From Annona cherimola (taxonomy: Eukaryota; Streptophyta; Magnoliopsida; Magnoliales; Annonaceae), in NCBI GenBank assembly GCA_030490835.1, contig CM059977.1:24037335-24101334 (forward strand): a DNA stretch of 64,000 nt, given 5' to 3'. How positions within the stretch are numbered: position 1 is the stretch's first letter; every line of letters begins with the position of its first letter. Both the position numbers and the translations under genes were made by a program. The notes under the pieces are model-generated. The model did no database searches. It saw nothing but the letters and a program-made list of their open reading frames with translations, and had not been told where the DNA came from. This document shows, piece after piece, positions 25,691 through 35,170 of the stretch.

Positions 25691-26537
25691 CTAAGTAATT
25701 ATATATATAACAAATATCAACGTATATGCATCTGTATATAAGTTTATGCCTTTGTCACGTTTTATGATGTACTCAAGTTAGGTAATTTAGTAACTACATT
25801 TCATAATCTAATTTGTTTATATTAGAGAGCACATAATTTAGTACTTTTTAGTAAATTCTCCTGTCCATCCGAGTTACACATGCTTAGATCTAATGAAAAC
25901 AATAAAGATGAATATAAGTCCTTAGTTAAGACCCTAATTGGTCAAAAATTTTCATTTATTTTTATTTTTTCATAAGTTCCTTAAATTTAAACAGTTTCCA
26001 TTCGTATAATTTAGAATTTTAAAATTCCTTTTCGAAAAATTAGTAAAAATTTATTTTCATATTTAATATTTATGAAATCATAAATTACCTTCTATTTTCT
26101 TATAAATCTCAAATGTAACCTTTGTAAATTCCAATTAAGTCTCCTTTTCGTCTTTACTACCATTTTGCCGTTTTATGGGAAGCTTTTTTTTTGTTTTTTA
26201 TGATTAAGTTAATCCAAAGTAATTAACTTATCACTTTATTTTAACCACTTAGTTACTATTCACATTTCAGTATTCACGCTTACTATTCTTTTGAAATTAT
26301 ATTTCATAATTAATTATTCGATTTTTTAATTCTATATATTATGAAAATCATATATTTATTTCATATAAAAGTCAATACATTACGTAGGATTCATGACCTT
26401 AGGATTTCATACATGATCATAAAATTTGGGATTCCATACCTAAACTCCGCCAATTTGCATTATATAACCAACAAATTCTTTGACTTGTTTCTTCAACCGG
26501 TTAATCTTTTTTAATTTTATTCTCTTTATTTTATTTA

Positions 26538-26817
26538 AGGTATATTTGGGAATAGATAAAACTTTTGATGAAAAATTTTAGAAAGTAAAAATTGTCAAAT
26601 GATATGATATGATAGGGGTAATGATGAGGAGTAAAGAGGATAAAGTTAAAATATATAGGTTAGTTGTATAGGTAATTGTGTAGAAATGATTGAAAAGAAG
26701 GTTAGTTGTATAGAAAAATGTGAAAAATAATTAAAAAATATAATAGTTATGGAAAGAGAAAAGTTTTAGATTGAAAAGTTTTAACTTGACATTTTATACC
26801 CATTACCAAATACACCC
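26538..26817 (+). mobile_element. MITE family A, complete copy
   Basis: 280 bp with ends AGGTATATTTGGGAATAG and TTACCAAATACACCC, flanked by TTA on both sides (26535-26537, 26818-26820). This is the typical PIF/Harbinger-type target duplication. It is noncoding. Confidence 0.78.
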
Positions 26818-27137
26818 TTATTCTTATCATAACTGTTTGGCAAAAACGAAAACTTTGCACTTTCTGTAAAACTTTTCAATGCAAATGTGGCAGTAGAAAA
26901 ACTGTCATTTTATGGCTTAGAAGAAACAAATTTCAATCTGCTAGGTGCCGGCAGTCGTATGGGCTGATGCTAAATTTATCAACAACAGCATGCCACATTT
27001 ACAATCCTGTCAGCATTGTCAACAAAAAAATAAGTCAAACTTATGAGTTATGAACGAGATGCCCCGGCCGTACACGCACTTCAATCCTACAGCTCTGAAA
27101 ACGGCCCAAAGTTTTGTCGCAGCAACTTCTAGACAAA

Positions 27138-27442
27138 GGGTGTATTTGGAAAGTTATAAAAATTTTAATAAAAAAATTTTTAATAAAAAAATTTTTAATG
27201 TAAAAATTATCTAATTAGTAGAAAATAATGTGATATTATAGAGATAATGATGAAAAGTAAAGAGAATAAATTTAAAATAAATAGGTTAGTTATACGGTTA
27301 GTTGTGTAGAAATGATTGAAAATAGAATTGTTGTATAGAAAGATATGTAAAAAAATAATTAAAAAAGAGTAGTTATGGAAAATAAAAAGTTTTAAATTAA
27401 AAATTTTAAGTTGATAATTTTTGCAAATGGAATGACACACCC
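27138..27442 (+). mobile_element. MITE family A, diverged copy
   Basis: It starts GGGTGTATTTGGAAAG and ends AATGACACACCC, with the family interior (GATAATGATGAAAAGTAAAGA, GTGTAGAAATGATTGAAAAT). The ATTTTTAATAAAAAA segment near its start is repeated. No target duplication remains. Confidence 0.65.
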
Positions 27443-28302
27443 GACAAACTTTTTATCTCCGAGCACGCCTGAATCATTTCGTGGACTGCACGCCGGCGAC
27501 ATTTGCGAACTTCGTACAAATTTCAACAAATAATTGATGACTTCCACCCAACGTAAAAAAATTCCAAGTGTGAGGGCCATATAACATGTCAGTGCTTTGA
27601 AAAGGGTTTGAATGATTGATACTGATTTATAAAGGCTCATTAATTGTCAATGCACCTCTCCATCGCCTTCATAGCTAATAATGTCTTGAGAATAAGAAGC
27701 TAATTGGAACTACGTTACTCTTTTGGTGCGCCGGAATGTGATAGAAGCCATTTAATTTATGGAATTTCATTTTTGAAATATTAATGCTTAATAAAAATTC
27801 AATTTATTTATTATATTTAATATTATTTGTTTAATTAGGAAATCCAAGTTTCATTTAAACTTAGTATGCGCATTCATAAATAGCTAAATTCATATGTAAA
27901 TCGTAAAAAATATTCAGATCCATTCACAAATTATCATAATATAATAATATTTTATAAAATTATTTTCAAATAGTAGTGATATTTTATATGATTTAGATAT
28001 TGAAAATACTACTTAAAATTAATATTTAGTATTAAATTATTTTATTTTATTAATTTTATATATTTGTAAATGAGACCTGTATAAAATAATACTAGAAAAG
28101 CAAAAAGATTTTGCCTGATAATATAAAGTAAATTTTTTATTTACTATTTATATATTAAAAATAAAGAGAGCTCCACGTAAAGAAAATTTCATAAAAGTAT
28201 TCAGCTCATTATATATGGGGATTTTTCATCACTATATACATCTTCCTTGGTTTTGTAAAATTATAAATCACCCATCAAACACATGTTTGTATGAGACCGT
28301 TA
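27443..28302. other. Intergenic with a family C repeat fragment
   Basis: About 27840-28080 matches the family C core (GATTTAGATATTGAAAATAC, TAGTATTAAATTATTTTATT). No gene is seen. Confidence 0.5.
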
Positions 28303-28581
28303 GTGTTTTTGGGAATGAGTAAAACTTTTGATGAAAAGTTTTGAAGAATAAAAGTTGTCAAATGATGTGATATGATAGGGGCAATGATGAAGAGTAAAGA
28401 GGATAAAATTAAAATAGATAGGTTAGTTGTGTGAGAAGTTGTGTAGAAATGATTGAAAAGTAGGGTAGTTGTATAGGAAAATGTGAAAAAATAATTAAAA
28501 AATATAATAGTTATGATGAGTGAAAAGTTTTAGATTGAAAAGTTTTAACTTGACATTTTTTAACCATTGCCAAATATACCC
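28303..28581 (+). mobile_element. MITE family A, near-complete copy
   Basis: 279 bp from GTGTTTTTGGGAATGAG to TTGCCAAATATACCC, with a worn left terminal repeat. The interior is very close to the copies at 12554 and 26538. Confidence 0.7.
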
Positions 28582-29051
28582 TGTGACCTTTTCAGTAGGG
28601 TCTCATGACCTTAAAATTACCATGTCCAAACCATTATTCCCATTTCAAATACTGTGAAAACCATTGAAAAACTAAATATATTATTAAATAATAAATTACT
28701 CTAATAAATTTTTGATGCGGCAAATTATCTCAGCGAAGGCCATAACCTCGACCCAATTCCCTCGATGGATGTTAAGGCAGGATTTTTTTTTCCGATGACG
28801 ACACCTTGATAAGGCGACTTTTGCCCAAGGACTGAGCCAGAGCCGTGATGCTTGACGGCCCGTTACCAACCTGACACGTGCCACTAACTCTTATCACATT
28901 AATAGAATGGTCATGTAGGACGACTCTCCCACGACGTATGTGATATTGTCTTGCTTGCCCTAAAGCAAAGGGCATCTTTATCACTAGACGTAGCTACCCT
29001 CCTAGTGCAGCTGATTACGAAGGGTGAGTTACATCACCAAATTAGCAAAAG
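28582..29051. other. Intergenic, no recognised feature
   Basis: About 28710-29030 is less AT-rich than its surroundings, with short open frames on the minus strand (62 and 70 codons) but no domain, splice or promoter evidence. Confidence 0.45.
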
Positions 29052-29059
29052 AACTCCAT

Positions 29060-30748
29060 TAGGGGTGTTAACGGATCGGGTTGAACGGGTTAGAGCCTCA
29101 ACTTAATCCTAATCCATTTAATATATCTCAATCCTAATCCGTTTATTAACCCATTTAAAAAATTCAACCCTAACCCATTTACAACCCATTTAATAAATGG
29201 GTTAACGAGTTGTTAACGGATTGTGTTTATTACTAATTTTAATCCTAAAAACATTCAATAAAGTCTGTAAAATTAAATAAATTAAATAACTCAAAGTTAA
29301 CATACCTAAATTCAATCTATTTTGGCTTGAAAACTTGAGCTCTAATCTCAAGTCATCTCTTTAATGTCAATTCCTGTTTCAAAATACAATATATTTTATT
29401 TCTATCAAACAATTCAATCAATGTTATAAATATGGAACTCATAAAAATACATTTGAGAAGAATAAATTATACAATACCTAATTATATATGCAATACTTAA
29501 TTATATATATCAGATATAACAAGACAAAGTATAAATTATACAACCCTGACATGATAATGTAATTTATATGAAACAACCATAATTTCTAATATTCACAATT
29601 ATTTGATTGTTCACACGTTAACACAGATCGAAACCAGTAGATAAGATGAGTTCACAAAGTAGAATTACCGAAATGAGAAAAAAATTCTAGAATCGAAGAA
29701 GAAAATCAGTTGTTGAACCTAATCAGAGCCATACAGCTATCAGAATCTAGGGTTATGTCCATAAGAGAGAGAGAGAGAGACTGAGAGATTGGGGCGTGGC
29801 GAGCGTGGACAGGGCTGTGTGAAGGACAGCAGGACGCTCGGCTGGTTCGTGTGGGAGGTGGGGTGGGATGGATAAGATTGGCTCAATTGGGATACAGGGT
29901 TGTGCGGAGCAGCGGAGGAGAGCAGGACGCTCGGCTACTAAGAAGCCGTAAGAGAGTGGGGGAAGGATTGCGCTGAAGGACCGTGTTCAAGTCATCGTTA
30001 GGAGGTGGGGCGAGATGGAGAAGATTCACAGGGGCCAGGGCTGTGCGGAGCAGCGGAGGATGGGGCAGGGCAGTCGAACGATGTAAGAGATAGGAGCTGG
30101 GGCGGGAATGGGGATGGAAAAGATTGGCTCACCGCTCACTGGGATTCACAGGGGCTAGGGCTATGCAGAGCAGTGGAGGATGGGGCAGGGCAGTTGGACA
30201 CCATAAGAGACAAGAGGTGGGGTGGGAATGCGGGATGGAGAAGATTGGCTCACCGCTCACTGGGATTCACGGGGCCAGGGCTGTGCGTCAGTGCGGAGCA
30301 ATGGAGGACGAGGCAGGGCAGCCGGACGCCATAAGAGACAGGAGGTGGGGCGAGAATGCGAGATGGAGAAGATTGGCACACCACTCAATGGGATTAGCCG
30401 ATTAGGTTATTACTAGCTGGGGCCCACATTACGTGGGCGGGATAAAGGAGGGGGAAGGGCAGAGGCAGGGCTAAAAAAATTTCAAGTATTATATAGATAT
30501 ATATTATAATATATTATATATAAATGGGTTATACAGGTTGAACGGGTTGAACGGATTGAACGGGTTAAATAAACGGATTGGACGGATTGACGGGTTGCGA
30601 AGCCTCAACCCTAATCCGTTTATTTAATTAAATAGTTGAACGGGTTGGCGGATTATAACTCATTTATTCAAAAATCCTAACCCAAACCCATTTATTAACG
30701 GGTTGGACGAGCGGGTTGACGGGTTGACCATGACCATTAACACCCCTA
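29060..30748. mobile_element. hAT-like non-autonomous element of a second family, with internal minisatellite
   Basis: The ends TAGGGGTGTTAACGGATCGG and GACCATTAACACCCCTA are flanked by a perfect 8-bp duplication AACTCCAT (29052-29059, 30749-30756). The subterminal regions are packed with GAACGGGTTGAACGG and TAATCCGTTTATT motifs in both orientations. The interior holds a GA microsatellite near 29766-29782 and a GC-rich minisatellite (29876-30390). No transposase frame is seen. The relic at 11375-11868 is a shorter relative. Confidence 0.9.
29876..30390. repeat. GC-rich minisatellite, main unit about 121 bp
   Basis: The two clearest units start at 30121 and 30242 (AGATTGGCTCACCGCTCACT). A further start at about 30369 is partial and earlier ones (near 29876 and 30020) are shortened. 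Each unit contains CAGGGCTGTGCGGAGCAG and TGGGGCAGGGCAG-type blocks. The unit is not a multiple of three, so the open frames crossing it (up to 109 codons) are not a protein repeat. Confidence 0.8.
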
Positions 30749-30756
30749 AACTCCAT

Positions 30757-31306
30757 AGATTACGATAATCGATCCTCATAATCTGCGTCGAGCTTTTCAA
30801 CCTGGAGATTGCATCCACACAAGGATAAAAGACCTACGTAAGCAATACTTCTAGCACTCGAAAAAAGAGTTCCTCATCAGCAGCACCCATTTCTTCCTCA
30901 ATTTTCTACTCTTTAGGCTCGTATGGTTTAGATTGCTAACCTAAGAACTACCACAAAGAATACGGTTGCAATTTCTCCCACAGTATGGATTCCGAACCTC
31001 TAGCGAACTTTCAACGACAATTTTCAGAGAAATTTTCTTTCTCATCCAGAGGATAAAGGAACAGAGCTTTGAAATCTACTTTATTCACTGGCTTAATCAG
31101 TGGTAACCTTCGCAGGCATGCATTGAACCATTCAATACGTTTGTTGCCAGGTATACACGTGTGCAAGATCTCATCTGTGGGGGTCGATTTATTTCTATGA
31201 AAGTAGCCTAAAGGCAAAATCAGAAACTTTTGGCAAGGAATTGACAAAAATACCCTCAGATATTATTCAGACGTTCAAACCCCAACCGTGTCTAGCATTA
31301 AACATG
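30757..31306. other. Unassigned stretch between two hAT-like elements
   Basis: The base composition is less AT-rich than the surroundings, and a 78-codon minus-strand frame runs from 31247 to 31011. I recognise no domain. It may be a decayed gene fragment or simply noncoding. Confidence 0.4.
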
Positions 31307-31314
31307 GTTTCAAG

Positions 31315-32236
31315 TAGGGGTGCAACTCGGGCTCATGAAACTCGAGTTCACCTCAACCCTAACCCTAACCCTATTTGTAAAACTTCAATCCTAACCCTAA
31401 CCCAAAGCCTAACCCTATTTGTAAACCTCAACCCTAACCCTATTTTTGAAATTCGGGCTTGGGTTGAGTTTCGAGTTGACATCTTCTATTAATATGTCTT
31501 TGTTACTCATCTTATATATAATTTTTTATCACAAATCTATTATATTAAAAAGTTTAAAAAATAATTTATTGTATGAAATTAAGAAAAATTCAAATACCGC
31601 TTAAGAGTAGAAAGAAAGAAACCTGTTTTGAGCATTCTCTTTGTATCAAGTAGAATATGGATTATGTATAAACGTTGTCAATAAAATTGTATTATTAATC
31701 ATTAAATGTATTTTTTTACTCCTCTATTGTTTTAAGCTTATTTTACAACTATAATTTTAAAGTTCTCATAAATTTTCCCGTTGGAAAAAAAGATCTGAAA
31801 AAAATTTAATATTTAGTATCACAGGATTTCGTTGGTCAAAAGGCTTCAATAGAAAAGGCGTGAAGAGTAATTTTTTTAAAAAAAACTGTTGGACCTGTAT
31901 CGTAATGTAAATTGGGAATAGGTATTTTGTTGAAATCACTTAAGACGTTAGATTGTCTCGGCGATGAGCTGTTCGTGCCTGCCATGCCGTACTCCTGTTG
32001 TCCATCATCCATCCATGAGTAATATGTTAATATTATAATATATTATTATATATTTTATATAAATGCAAATTCGGGTTCGGGCTTGCCTGAACCCGAAACC
32101 GAGACCTATTTGAATTTGGGTTCGGACTCGGGTTCAAAAATCGGGTTCGGGTTGAAAATCTTAGAGTTTCAGTATTGCATTTTTTCGGGTTCGGCGGGCC
32201 GGGTTCGGGCCGAACCCGGCCCAAGTTGCACCTCTA
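31315..32236. mobile_element. hAT-like non-autonomous element, copy 3
   Basis: The ends TAGGGGTGCAACTCGGG and CCAAGTTGCACCTCTA are flanked by the perfect 8-bp duplication GTTTCAAG (31307-31314, 32237-32244). The left subterminal block contains runs of CCCTAACCCTAA and the right one GGGTTCGGG motifs. It has no transposase. It is of the same family as 6285-7132 and 13361-14579, but the subterminal sequence has drifted. Confidence 0.9.
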
Positions 32237-32244
32237 GTTTCAAG

Positions 32245-32966
32245 CGGAATTACTATTTACAGCCGTGCCGTCGATGCAGCTGCCCAGTCATGTTTCGTTG
32301 CACGCACCACGAAAATATCCTCTTTCACGCGTAGTATTCTTGTAATAAGTTATGGATTTTTCTAAATTTACAGTTATGCCACCCAACATTCACGAGCGGC
32401 CGTTCAAAGAGGCGATCCTGCCACCCACATCTTTACCCCACAGCTCGGCAAAGTGGTTCGGACCACGCCAGCAGTACTTTATGGTATTTTCGACAACAAA
32501 CTCGGATCGTTTATGCCTTAGTGAATTTAATAATTACGCTTTATTCAATGATATCTAAAAATATAATCACAAAATATCCATTATATTAATAGGAAGAATT
32601 TGTATTAATTTATTACAAGCCAACAAACAAAATAAATAAATAACATAAACTAAAATGTCTCTGCTGCATCATCTCAGCTCATTATCCCACACTATTCTTC
32701 CAAAATTTAAATCACTCAGGCATGAGTTAAATAATTTAGTAAGTAAGAAATAAACGGCGTATATAATTGTGTATAACATCATGAAAGTACTACAGAAAAT
32801 GCACCAACCACCAACCCAATATGTAACGTTATCTATGCTGCTCACAATTGAGCGAACTCACGGGCTTTAAGGACACACAGTCCACAAAGGGACATACCAT
32901 AGCCCATCAAGGTAATAACGCACTGTCCACGAAGGGATATTCCAAAGTAGTCTTCTAGCATACATA
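32245..32966. other. Flank of the copia array, possibly part of an older LTR
   Basis: No gene is seen. About 32549-32966 has a layout loosely like the start of the gypsy LTR at 59636 (TTTAGTAAGTAAGAAATAA and then GTCCAC-type short blocks). Together with 48915-50105 and 55544-56294 it may be one old LTR broken up by later insertions. The similarity is weak. Confidence 0.3.
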
Positions 32967-33217
32967 GAACCTGTTGGGTCCCGAATAGATGGCAAAACCC
33001 AAGAGGGGAGGGGTGAATTGGGTTCTTAAAAATTTCTTTGGTAACTTAAAAACTTAACCCCTTGTAGAATTAATCCCCTTGAATGAAGAAACTGAATGAA
33101 AAGCAAAGTAATAAAGAGAGCAGAAATAAAAGCAAGTAGACAAGGATTTTATAGTGGTTCGGGCAACCTCCCTACTCCACTCTTCCAAGCTCACACTCCT
33201 TGTGACTTGGGTTCCAC

Positions 33218-33392
33218 TCTTCTAGATTCTAGCTCTAGGGGGCATATACAACCAGAGCCTCTTGCTCTCTTCTAGATTCTAGCTCTAGGGGGCATATACA
33301 ACCAGAGCCTCTTGCTCTCTTCTAGATTCTAGCTCTAGGGGGCATATACAACCAGAGCCTCTTGCTCTCTTCTAGATTCTAGCTCTAGGGGG
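33218..33392. repeat. 50-bp minisatellite in the copia LTR
   Basis: Three full units and one partial, each starting TCTTCTAGATTCTAGCTCTA and ending CAGAGCCTCTTGCTC. LTR 2 (40381-40505) and LTR 3 (47494-47618) have two full units and a partial one, after a non-repeat leader. It lies in the transcribed part of the LTR, downstream of the TATA box on the minus strand. Confidence 0.88.
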
Positions 33393-33715
33393 CATCAAAC
33401 ACTTAGCACAAGTAGGTGATGAGTCACGCTCCAATCACACACTACTTTGCTACCTCTTGATCTTAGCTACGCAAGCTAAATCAAGTTCAACACAAACAAG
33501 TAAACAATAAAAGTAAACTACACTTTACAGGTGTGTAGAAACGATTTAGCGCAGGGAAGAACTTGTAGATGATGGCTTTGAAGTTTCTGAATGTAGCTCT
33601 TGCAACTTGAAGCACAATTCTTCCTCCTTGAGTGATTTGATCTCTTTGAAGCTCTTATGGATATGAGTTATGCTCACTTAATGATCCTCTTGTACCTCCT
33701 TCGTTCACAATGGGT

Positions 33716-33727
33716 TGTATTTATAAG
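33716..33727 (-). promoter_or_regulatory. Candidate TATA box of the copia LTR
   Basis: The minus strand reads CTTATAAATACA. Identical copies are at 40829-40840 and 47942-47953. U3 is then about 34683-33728 and R-U5 lies toward 32972. Confidence 0.6.
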
Positions 33728-33807
33728 TTTGGAGGGAATCCGAACGTTAGAAGGTTGGTGGCGCGCATTTAATGCGCCAACGTTCGAAAATAAATCCGAC
33801 CGTTGCG

Positions 33808-34553
33808 ACCCAAGTCGCAGGTGGAGTCGACTTCGGGTGCGACTTCACCCAAGTCGCTGACGGAGTCGACTTCGGGTGCGACTTCGCAGACTCCGGTCTT
33901 CAGTTTTCAACGCTGGAAGTTTTTCCTCGATTGAAGTCGATCATGAAGTCGACTTGGCTTTGCGACTTCACTTCCTGTAGCGTCTTCAAGTTCCAGGTCG
34001 GGTCGACTTGGCTTCAGACTTGACCCAAGTCGCAGGTGGAGTCGACTTCGGCTTCGACTTCACCTCGGCAGTTTGCTTTATGAACTTGAATAATTTCGAG
34101 ATGCTTTGTCTCATCATGCCTTTGCTTCTTTTGTGTTTTTCATGTCTTGAATCATTGAGTCTTGCTTTCATTAGCTCCATGATTTGCAAACCTTTGACTT
34201 GATAGACTTGATTTGATCTTGAATGCCTTGAAGCTTTTTCTTTTGGACTTGAGAGGCTTTGAGTTGATCTTGAAATCATTTAATCTTGAAACTGCATCTT
34301 TGATCTTTAAAAGAAGCTTGAATCAGTATCTTTGAATCTCCAAAACCTCAAGTCGCACTTCGGGGTCGACTTCGTTCGCGACTTCACCCAAGTCGCAACT
34401 GGAGTCGACTTCTCTTGCGACTTCGATATTTTGCTGTTCTGAATTCAACTCTGGAAGGATTTGCTCGACTGAAGTCGATGGTGAGGTCGACTTCGTTTGC
34501 GACTTGGCTACCCAAGTCGCAGGTGGAGTCGACTTGGGGAACGACTTGGCCTT
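33808..34553. repeat. GTCGAC palindrome repeats in U3 of the copia LTR
   Basis: Two clusters (33808-34070 and 34345-34553) hold nine GTCGACTT sites within degenerate units such as AAGTCGCAGGTGGAGTCGAC and GGGTGCGACTTCACC. They lie upstream of the TATA box, where plant retrotransposons often keep repeated enhancer motifs. A regulatory role is an inference. The same arrays recur at 40921-41666 and 48034-48779. Confidence 0.75.
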
Positions 34554-34683
34554 CCAACTTGATTTTCTTCAAATGTATATTCCTTAAGACATTTCACAAA
34601 CTTGTTAGTTGCCAAGACATACTCAAATTGATTTGTTAATCATCAAAATATGGATTTAGCTAGTTTTCCACATATTTTCAACA

Positions 34684-34697
34684 ATCTCTCCCTTTTT
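34684..34697 (-). other. Polypurine tract, copia copy 1
   Basis: The minus strand reads AAAAAGGGAGAGAT directly before the 3' LTR start TGTTGAAAA. This is the usual primer site for plus-strand DNA synthesis. The equivalent in copy 2 is 41797-41810. Confidence 0.85.
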
Positions 34698-35065
34698 GAT
34701 GATTGACAAAACCGATTTGAGTGGATACCTTTCATTAAAAATAATATGCTCATATTGCATTTTAAAATCATGCTTATGCTCATGCAAACAGAACATTCAC
34801 ATATAAATATCATGTAAGCATATCCTACTCTCCTCCCCATTCTTACTCTTCTCTTCTTACATCTCTCTCCCCTTTAATCATCTCTCTCCCTTTTAATCAT
34901 TAAGACTTATACTCAATTTTTCAACTCAAATACTCTTCTTCTCCTTAAATCTCTCTCCCCCTTTTTGTCAATATATCAAAAAGATTAGAGGGTAATCAAA
35001 GAGATAGGTGGGTTAGCTCCCCCTAAATGGGTGCTCCCCCTGAGTTTATGCTTATCCTAATTTTA

Positions 35066-35150
35066 GATACTACTTGTTGGACATGATACCAATTGTTATT
35101 ACTTGTTAGATTTTATACCACTTGATTTACCAGCTGATACCACTTGTTAT
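35066..35150. repeat. Cluster of sequences resembling the PBS/LTR junction
   Basis: Four degenerate copies of TGATACCACTTGTTG, the sequence spanning the element's own primer binding site and LTR edge (40089-40103), lie between pol and the polypurine tract: GATACTACTTGTTGG at 35066, TGATACCAATTGTTA near 35084, TTATACCACTTGATT near 35113, and CTGATACCACTTGTT at 35134-35148 (15 of 15). The cluster recurs at 42179-42263. Its origin is unknown; priming or template switching errors are possible. Confidence 0.6.
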
Positions 35151-35170
35151 AGCATTTGTTGTTTTGTTAC

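Larger units (their letters stand above)
21325..26438 (-). mobile_element. Solo LTR, 5.1 kb, gypsy-type family L1
   Basis: The unit begins TGTGGCGCCTGACCCGGG and ends GGGATTCCATA (a decayed form of the GGGTTTCACA end seen at 55538). The perfect 5-bp duplication CCTAA (21320-21324, 26439-26443) shows a single integration with no second LTR or internal region, that is, a solo LTR left by LTR-LTR recombination. It aligns by eye with the LTR at 51999-55538 through shared blocks: GATCA...GGCGGG near 21410, GTAGGTGACACTTATCAAGTG near 22093, and GGGAGAGTGCCGCCGGCATTT near 22195. It is longer than its relative, partly through an internal duplication at 25387-25690. Confidence 0.85.
32972..34683 (-). 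repeat. Copia LTR 1 (3' end of the array)
   Basis: 1712 bp, TG...CA bounded (TGTTGGGTCCCG to TTTTCAACA in plus reading). It is 13 bp longer than the other two because the first minisatellite unit is a full 50-bp copy here, while LTR 2 and LTR 3 keep a distinct 37-bp leading block (ATTGTATTCCGCGAATAC). Confidence 0.93.

Noticed and set aside
30005..30416. Glycine-rich open frames over the minisatellite
   Set aside because: The 121-bp unit shifts frame every repeat, and three overlapping frames are equally open, so the openness follows from composition.
31011..31247. 78-codon minus-strand frame between two hAT-like elements
   Set aside because: No recognised domain, start context, splice sites or neighbouring exon; kept only as an unassigned stretch.
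31356..31444. Runs of CCCTAACCCTAA suggesting an interstitial telomere
   Set aside because: The plant telomere unit is normally CCCTAAA; these are short, irregular and sit in the subterminal region of a hAT-like element with its own 8-bp duplication.
33218..33392. Regularly spaced 50-bp repeats considered as a CRISPR array
   Set aside because: The units are head-to-tail without unique spacers, inside an LTR of a plant retrotransposon.
33657..34840. Small open frames (62-97 codons) repeated three times at 7113-bp spacing
   Set aside because: They lie in the copia LTR and untranslated region, and recur only because the LTR recurs; none has a domain.
34698..35170. A possible envelope-like frame between pol and the 3' LTR, as in SIRE elements
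   Set aside because: Less than 500 bp is available and the longest minus-strand frame (65 codons) has no signal peptide or membrane segment.
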